Positions 6,350 to 8,008 of a stretch of DNA of 8,008 nucleotides are shown here, piece after piece. The translations under genes were made by a program, and so were the position numbers. Source of the stretch: Methanosarcinales archaeon (GTDB lineage Archaea; Halobacteriota; Syntropharchaeia; Alkanophagales; Methanospirareceae); assembly GCA_025464645.1 (NCBI GenBank), contig JAODGF010000122.1:1-8008 (forward strand), given 5' to 3'. The first letter of the stretch is position 1; each line of letters begins with the position of its first letter. The notes beneath the pieces were generated by a model that saw only the letters and a program-made list of their open reading frames with translations, was not told where the DNA came from and did no database searches.

Positions 6350-7234
6350 TCAATTGCTCGTGGATTTTGCACTTTTCACACCGTATTCTTCCATGATGTA
6401 ATCAACCAGTTCTTTTGGTTCGATTTCTCCCATGTCCTCCTCAGAAATGTGTTCCAGCACACTCTCAATGTGCCTCCTATCTTTCTCTGATACTTCGGAT
6501 AAAATTCTTTCTATACGCGCCTTTAGGTCCTGAGGTATAGTTTTAATAGCCTTGGAAATGGGTTTCCGATGCACAATCAGACCAGGTCCACGAATGATTT
6601 TAAACGGATGCTCCTCTTCACTGTGCCAACTGCTCCTGCATTTCCGTATCGAGAGCATTCTTCCGAAAGGTTCCACGATTTTTAGGTGAATTACACAGTC
6701 AGCGAGATACATAGGCGTGATGACTTCTTCTCCACTCATATACCCCTGAACCCCATGTTCCTCAAGCGTTGCGACCACAGTTCCAATCTTCTTCGCTTCT
6801 TTGAACAGGGAAGATATAAGCGAGCGCTGTTCATATTTATTGTCCTCTGCCCATATTATAGGTGTGAGCGGGTCAATAGCTATTCGTGCTTCTGAGCCTT
6901 TCCATTCGTTCACAAAACTTGGGAAATCATCTTTTATGAATTTCGAGAACTCTATCCCTCCCGCCTCAAGCAATACAAGCAATCCAAGTTCAAAATACTC
7001 ATCCACGTCATTCCAACCCATCTCTTTGCACTCCGCTACTATCTGCTCCTTGTTCTCTTCTAAGGATATATATATCGCCTCTTGACCCTCTTCAAGCCCT
7101 TTTCGTAAGAATTGGTTTACAAAAGTTGTCTTACCCGCACCCGGTGCGCCTACAACCACCGTGACCGAGTTCTTATTGAACCCCCCGTCGAGTAACGGAT
7201 TCAAGCCAAATATTCCCGTCTTTACCTTCTCCAT
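6350..7234 (-). CDS. Single-domain KaiC/RAD55-like ATPase
   Basis: This is a 294-aa RecA-superfamily ATPase of the KaiC/RAD55 type common in archaea. It has the family opening KVKTGIFGLNPLLDGGF (3-19), Walker A GAPGAGKTT (29-37), the catalytic glutamate pair in SLEEN (E59/E60), Walker B IAIDPLT (118-124), and the late RKCRSSWHSEEEHPFKI segment (197-213) typical of KaiC proteins. There is one ATPase domain, not the two of cyanobacterial KaiC, so a clock role is not implied. Archaeal single-domain members are generally viewed as signalling or regulatory ATPases, often forming hexamers; the target here is unknown. Residues 228-294 are a charged, probably helical extension beyond the ATPase core, rich in Glu and Lys (SEKDRRHIESVLEHISEED). 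ATG 7234 follows an AGGAGG site 11 bases upstream. It is 61 bp downstream of the Roadblock-like gene and 45 bp upstream of glycerate kinase. Confidence 0.88.
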   Translation of the reverse strand: MEKVKTGIFGLNPLLDGGFNKNSVTVVVGAPGAGKTTFVNQFLRKGLEEGQEAIYISLEENKEQIVAECKEMGWNDVDEYFELGLLVLLEAGGIEFSKFIKDDFPSFVNEWKGSEARIAIDPLTPIIWAEDNKYEQRSLISSLFKEAKKIGTVVATLEEHGVQGYMSGEEVITPMYLADCVIHLKIVEPFGRMLSIRKCRSSWHSEEEHPFKIIRGPGLIVHRKPISKAIKTIPQDLKARIERILSEVSEKDRRHIESVLEHISEEDMGEIEPKELVDYIMEEYGVKSAKSTSN

Positions 7235-7245
7235 TTCCTATTCTT

Positions 7246-7251
7246 CCTCCT
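7246..7251 (-). promoter_or_regulatory. Ribosome binding site of the KaiC-like gene
   Basis: AGGAGG on the minus strand, within AAAGGAGGAA, lies 11 bases before ATG 7234. The spacing is a little long, but no closer in-frame start is available and the N-terminus matches the family. Confidence 0.6.
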
Positions 7252-7272
7252 TTTGTTTTTATTTTTGCTTTA

Positions 7273-7280
7273 TTTATATA
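7273..7280 (-). promoter_or_regulatory. TATA-like box before the KaiC-like gene
   Basis: The minus strand reads TATATAAA within GTATATAAATAAAGC, about 40 bp upstream of ATG 7234. It sits in the 61-bp gap after the Roadblock-like gene, so KaiC, glycerate kinase and histidine kinase could be transcribed independently of the Roadblock gene. The region is A/T-rich, so this is suggestive only. Confidence 0.4.
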
Positions 7281-7295
7281 CATACGCTTTCAACT

Positions 7296-7772
7296 TCAAT
7301 TTATCCAGTGGACAACCAGCGTGCAACCATGAAGTTTATACTCCATCTCTTGTAGTTGCTTACGCAACTCCTCTTCGTGTTCGAGCATGTCCTTCTCGTC
7401 CACCTTTTTATTCTGTATCAGGTTTTCGATAATATAACTTACCATGTCCGTTTCTATCAATACGTGGACAAAATTGAAGTCCTTACTAAGAAGGCATCCC
7501 AAAAAAGCTTGACCTGCTATATCAGAAAAGAGGATGCCACCATAACTGAACTGATAAAGAACACGCTTGATTTTTGTCTTTGGTAAGTTCACAATTATTG
7601 GAACAAGTGTTTTTGCGGTTTCAATCAAACTGATTGCCTCTTTATCCTTGCTCACTTTTCCCGACGATGCCACTATATCCCCGTTCTTTGCGAACACGAA
7701 AGCGCTCTTTATCCCGTCTATGGTGGTCAATTTTTTTATGGCACTTTCCATCTGTTCCCAAATTGCAGACAT
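7296..7772 (-). CDS. Roadblock/LC7 (MglB-like) domain protein
   Basis: This is a small cytoplasmic protein of 158 aa from ATG 7772. The frame extends to a GTG at 7820, but that codon lies about ten bases from the TATA box at 7829-7836 and would fall upstream of the expected transcription start, so ATG 7772 is preferred. The pattern is Roadblock/LC7-like. An N-terminal helix (1-18) leads to IDGIKSAFVFAKNGDIVASSG (18-38), the hairpin with a DG-type turn, then a long helix (44-60). Two strands follow (about 68-95, LYQFSYGGILFSDI and AFLGCLLS), then a further strand and helix (about 101-120). Residues 122-147 are highly charged and may form a coiled coil; the tail ends LHGCTLVVHWIN. Roadblock proteins dimerise and often regulate small Ras-like GTPases or serve as scaffolds, but no GTPase gene is visible here. 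The assignment rests on fold-like pattern, not a catalytic motif. It lies directly upstream of the KaiC-like ATPase. Confidence 0.6.
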   Translation of the reverse strand: MSAIWEQMESAIKKLTTIDGIKSAFVFAKNGDIVASSGKVSKDKEAISLIETAKTLVPIIVNLPKTKIKRVLYQFSYGGILFSDIAGQAFLGCLLSKDFNFVHVLIETDMVSYIIENLIQNKKVDEKDMLEHEEELRKQLQEMEYKLHGCTLVVHWIN

Positions 7773-7828
7773 GTGATTTTTCCCAGTTTTTTCACAGACC
7801 GATAATGAATAATCTATCACTCTGATTG

Positions 7829-7836
7829 CATATAAA
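7829..7836 (-). promoter_or_regulatory. TATA box of the Roadblock-like gene
   Basis: The minus strand reads TTTATATG, about 57 bp upstream of ATG 7772. This predicts a start site near 7807 and a leader of about 35 nt. It is one half of a divergent promoter pair with the box at 7880-7887. Confidence 0.5.
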
Positions 7837-7879
7837 TGTCTTATAGCTCATTATCCTAACTAAAATATTCCGGACGTTT

Positions 7880-7887
7880 TTTATATA
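7880..7887 (+). promoter_or_regulatory. TATA box reading right, divergent from the Roadblock promoter
   Basis: TTTATATA on the plus strand matches the archaeal box A consensus exactly. A start site about 25 bp downstream falls near 7909, just before the ATG at 7914 and the GTG at 7919. Any gene here would therefore have a very short leader or be leaderless. Confidence 0.55.
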
Positions 7888-7918
7888 TGCAAAGAATATT
7901 ACATAATACATAAATGAG

Positions 7919-8008
7919 GTGTGGAAGAACGGGGCTGATAGAAAACTCAATGCCAATCTCTGGGATTTGGGTTTAAGTTATGAAGAATGTATCTATTCAC
8001 CTTTTATA
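7919..8008 (+). CDS. Possible start of a hypothetical protein, truncated at the right edge
   Basis: A frame opens at GTG 7919 and stays open for 30 codons to the window edge. The translation begins VWKNGADRKLNANLWDLG and continues LSYEECIYSPFI. The TATA box at 7880-7887 predicts transcription starting near 7909, which would make this a near-leaderless message; no ribosome binding site is seen. Competing readings are a 20-codon ORF from ATG 7914 (stop TAA at 7974) and a frame from ATG 7980 that also runs off the edge. Thirty stop-free codons can occur by chance, so support is mainly the promoter position. No family was recognised. Confidence 0.3.
   Translation, partial: MWKNGADRKLNANLWDLGLSYEECIYSPFI

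Noticed and set aside
7773..7820. GTG start adding 16 residues to the Roadblock-like protein
   Set aside because: The GTG lies about ten bases from the TATA-like box, so it would precede the expected transcription start. The Roadblock pattern begins after ATG 7772.

Overview
The window looks like a stretch of a euryarchaeal genome. It may come from the methanogen/ANME side of the Euryarchaeota, but nothing here fixes the lineage. The evidence is TTTATATA-type promoters, AGGAGG-type ribosome binding sites, a COG1361-type S-layer-like surface protein, a single-domain KaiC/RAD55-like ATPase, a stand-alone Roadblock/LC7-like protein, and a MOFRL-type glycerate 2-kinase. No rRNA, tRNA, CRISPR array, transposon or phage gene is visible.

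Layout: (1) 1-377, plus strand, holds the 3' end of a metallo-beta-lactamase-fold hydrolase. (2) 495-1772, plus strand, encodes an exported, C-terminally anchored surface protein with Ig-like repeats. (3) It converges, 33 bp apart, on a minus-strand block covering 1806-7772. Read in its own direction, that block encodes a Roadblock/LC7-like protein, a KaiC-like ATPase, glycerate 2-kinase, a REC-PAS-histidine kinase, and a GT-A glycosyltransferase related to mannosylglycerate synthase (GT78) and glucosyl-3-phosphoglycerate synthase (GT81). (4) 7773-7918 is a divergent promoter region. A possible new plus-strand gene runs off the right edge.

The minus block probably contains at least three transcription units. 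TATA-like boxes precede the Roadblock gene, the KaiC gene and the glycosyltransferase gene. KaiC, glycerate kinase and histidine kinase are spaced about 40-45 bp apart and could be one operon, ending in a T-rich tract behind the kinase. The most interesting idea is a glycerate node: glycerate 2-kinase consumes D-glycerate, and the glycosyltransferase belongs to the families that sugar-cap glycerate or 3-phosphoglycerate to make the compatible solutes mannosyl- or glucosylglycerate. Three signalling-type proteins (Roadblock-like, KaiC-like, REC-PAS-HK) lie alongside. This would fit an osmotic or thermal stress module, but the link is inferred from gene order and family knowledge only.

There is no gene-free stretch longer than 300 bases.
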